Source of the DNA: a candidate division KSB1 bacterium
Lineage (GTDB): Bacteria > Zhuqueibacterota > Zhuqueibacteria > JANLFK01 > Oleimicrobiaceae
Direction of reading: 5' to 3'
Length of the DNA stretch: 64,000 bases
NCBI GenBank assembly: GCA_024655945.1
Contig: JANLFK010000003.1
Location: 62,001-126,000, forward strand
Both the position numbers and the translations under genes were made by a program. This document shows positions 62,723-64,000 of this stretch, one piece after another. Each line of letters begins with the position of its first letter. Position 1 is the first letter of the stretch. Under the pieces are notes generated by a model. The model was not told the origin of the DNA. It was given only the letters and a program-made list of their open reading frames with translations, and did no database searches.

Positions 62723-63106
62723 ATGAGGATCATCATCGCGGACGACGTCCTGAAGTCGCAGATGCAGGGCTATCTGGCACTGCACCGTCGGCACGAGTGC
62801 GAAATTGCTGAGGATCGCCAGAGGGTGGTGACCTTGGCCCGGGAGTTCAACCCCGACGTCATCCTGCTGGCCGCCGGCTTTGACTCGCACACCGAAAACG
62901 GCGACTGGGCGGACCTGGTGCAGGAATTGAAGCAGATCGCGCCCAAGTGTCGGGTCATCGCCATAACCGACGTCGACTGGGATGGCGGGGACAACGCGGC
63001 CCGCGCTATGGGTGTATCTGGTGTCCTCAGGCGCCCTCTGCGCCAGCAGAAGCTGCTCGACCTGATCGCCAGAGGCGAGCAGGACGTACGGCTGGCTGGT
63101 GCCTAA
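62723..63106 (+). CDS. degenerate response-regulator receiver domain
   Basis: A 127-aa stand-alone receiver-like domain. The N-terminal acidic pair (IIIADDVLKS) is kept, but the phosphoacceptor position reads VILLAAGFDS (Ala in place of Asp) and the switch Lys is Arg (GVSGVLRRPL). No output domain. It probably acts as a pseudo-receiver binding a protein or ligand instead of being phosphorylated. GAAAGGGC lies before the ATG. It is separated from nadB by 277 bp with a promoter. Confidence 0.75.
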   Translation: MRIIIADDVLKSQMQGYLALHRRHECEIAEDRQRVVTLAREFNPDVILLAAGFDSHTENGDWADLVQELKQIAPKCRVIAITDVDWDGGDNAARAMGVSGVLRRPLRQQKLLDLIARGEQDVRLAGA

Positions 63107-63323
63107 CCTGCCGGCGCCGCCGACCCGAGAGCACAGACCGCTGGGGGCTCCCCTGTCTCAATGCCGCGCCGGCAGAGGTCTGCTCTTGCAGCACGACCGC
63201 TCGCTCCAAGGAGGGCCAGCCAGGCTTCCGTATGTGCCCACCTACTTCGCTCTCTACGTTCCCAACGACTGTCCTTCGCGTTGTCATTCCTCAGGCGGTG
63301 TCAGCACCGGCTGCGAAAACCAC

Positions 63324-63352
63324 TTGATTTTTACCGCGAATTGTGCTATGTT
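63324..63352 (+). promoter_or_regulatory. sigma70-type promoter ahead of nadB
   Basis: TTGATT (63324-63329), a 17-bp spacer and TATGTT (63347-63352), with the start of transcription near 63359 and a leader of about 25 nt. The rest of 63107-63323 shows nothing convincing. Confidence 0.65.
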
Positions 63353-63383
63353 GCTGGCGACGACCGAGTAGAGGGAGAGCCGG

Positions 63384-64000
63384 ATGGCAAGCAAGCATGG
63401 GAATGACGTGCGCTGCGATTTTCTGGTCATCGGCACCGGTATCGCCGGCCTGTCGTTTGCGCTCAAGGCCGCCGAGCATGGTGACGTGGTGGTGGTCACC
63501 AAGAAGGAGCGGGCGGAGTCCAACACCAACTATGCGCAAGGGGGGATTGCCTCGGTATTCGCGCCAGACGACTCCTTCGACATCCATCTGGAGGACACGC
63601 TGCGGGGAGGGGCGGGTCTCTGCCACGAGGACGTGGTACGCATGGTGGTCTCCGAAGGGCCGCACCGGGTGCGCGAGCTCGTGGAGTGGGGCGCGCAGTT
63701 CACCGTGCGGCAGGAGGGCGGCAAAACGGTTTTCGACCTGGCCCGCGAAGGTGGCCACAGCCGCCACCGCATCGTGCACGCCCGCGACCACACCGGCGCC
63801 GAGGTGGAAAGGGCACTCATCGCCGCAGTAAAGGACCACCCAGGCATCCGGGTCCTGGAGAATCACGTAGCCGTTGACTTGCTCACCGAACACCACCTCG
63901 GCCGCGAGGCGGAGGCCAGGGCAAAACGCCTGCACTGCTGGGGCGCCTACGTCTTAGATGTGGCCGGGAAGCGGGTGATGCCGTTCATGGCGCGGGCGAC
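63384..64000 (+). CDS. nadB: L-aspartate oxidase, 5' part (cut by window edge)
   Basis: The first 205 residues of the FAD enzyme that oxidises L-aspartate to iminoaspartate at the start of NAD biosynthesis. The FAD motif is VIGTGIAGLSFAL (about 15-27), then SNTNYAQGGIASV (NadB signature), and LAREGGHSRHRIVHA (about 116-130). GAGGG precedes ATG 63384. The coding frame runs off the right edge at base 64000. Confidence 0.93.
   Translation, partial: MASKHGNDVRCDFLVIGTGIAGLSFALKAAEHGDVVVVTKKERAESNTNYAQGGIASVFAPDDSFDIHLEDTLRGGAGLCHEDVVRMVVSEGPHRVRELVEWGAQFTVRQEGGKTVFDLAREGGHSRHRIVHARDHTGAEVERALIAAVKDHPGIRVLENHVAVDLLTEHHLGREAEARAKRLHCWGAYVLDVAGKRVMPFMARA

Noticed and set aside
1-64000. tRNA, rRNA, CRISPR or insertion sequence
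   Set aside because: Reading the intergenic regions showed no T-loop/acceptor pairs, regular direct repeats, transposase or terminal inverted repeats. A tRNAscan and self-alignment would settle this.

Overview
The window is about 64 kb of GC-rich bacterial chromosome. It is densely coded: I count 64 protein genes, one of them cut by the right edge. I found no tRNA, rRNA, CRISPR array, insertion sequence or phage gene. Several traits point to the FCB side of the tree, in a lineage of the KSB1/Calditrichota/Zixibacteria kind: secreted proteins ending in a FlgD-like segment after a 'YPNPF'-type motif, cohesin- and dockerin-like modules, a DUF4954 protein, a MutY homologue without an Fe-S cluster, and menaquinone-type MenG. 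Strong Shine-Dalgarno sequences and four promoters of the form TTGA(T/C)x-17 bp-TAxxxT differ from typical Bacteroidota signals. The lineage is inferred from gene content only.

Layout. 1-7583 (+): MutY-like glycosylase, a LEA-type lipoprotein, MenG, then an asparaginase-like domain, nagB, DUF4954, a flavin reductase and an SDR. 7710-13582 (+): an electron-transfer block with its own promoter, made of a pentaheme cytochrome, a monoheme protein with a predicted beta-barrel, and a fused ResB-CcsA cytochrome c synthase. 13857-17986 (-): rRNA pseudouridine synthase, exonuclease, a membrane PH-like protein, polysaccharide deacetylase and DegT aminotransferase. 18586-18978 (+): a lone YbjN-like gene. 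19114-34636 (-): a kinase/M23/aminotransferase fusion, peroxiredoxin, lactate dehydrogenase, CopA, MscS, DUF432, CorA, an RsbU-like phosphatase, a DHH phosphoesterase, a glucan phosphorylase and dihydrolipoyl dehydrogenase.

34916-50265 (-) is a roughly 15 kb block for handling oxygen and reactive oxygen. From its promoter-proximal end it reads: a PerR/Fur regulator fused to a rubredoxin domain, a flavodiiron protein, an HMA protein, two ferritin-like diiron proteins, DsrE, a tandem universal stress protein, Tat-exported SOD, a sulfite-oxidase-fold protein, rpiA, rpe, RseC, a Prx6-type peroxiredoxin, rubredoxin, ferritin, superoxide reductase, cytochrome bd oxidase (cydAB), a dihydroorotate-dehydrogenase-like protein, a small winged-helix protein and a Rieske-FAD oxidoreductase. 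The picture is an anaerobe or microaerophile that reduces O2, superoxide and peroxide through rubredoxin-linked electron flow. The regulator-rubredoxin fusion is the most unusual element of the window.

50689-54779 (-): three secreted or surface proteins sharing a cohesin-like module, closed by a clear terminator. 55221-56612 (-): an exported metallophosphoesterase with a TPR tail. 56824-64000 (+): a PTS IIA protein, a zinc-ribbon/DUF2007 protein, hisS, an SpoU methyltransferase, a CPBP protease, a SpoIID-like protein, a degenerate receiver domain and the start of nadB.
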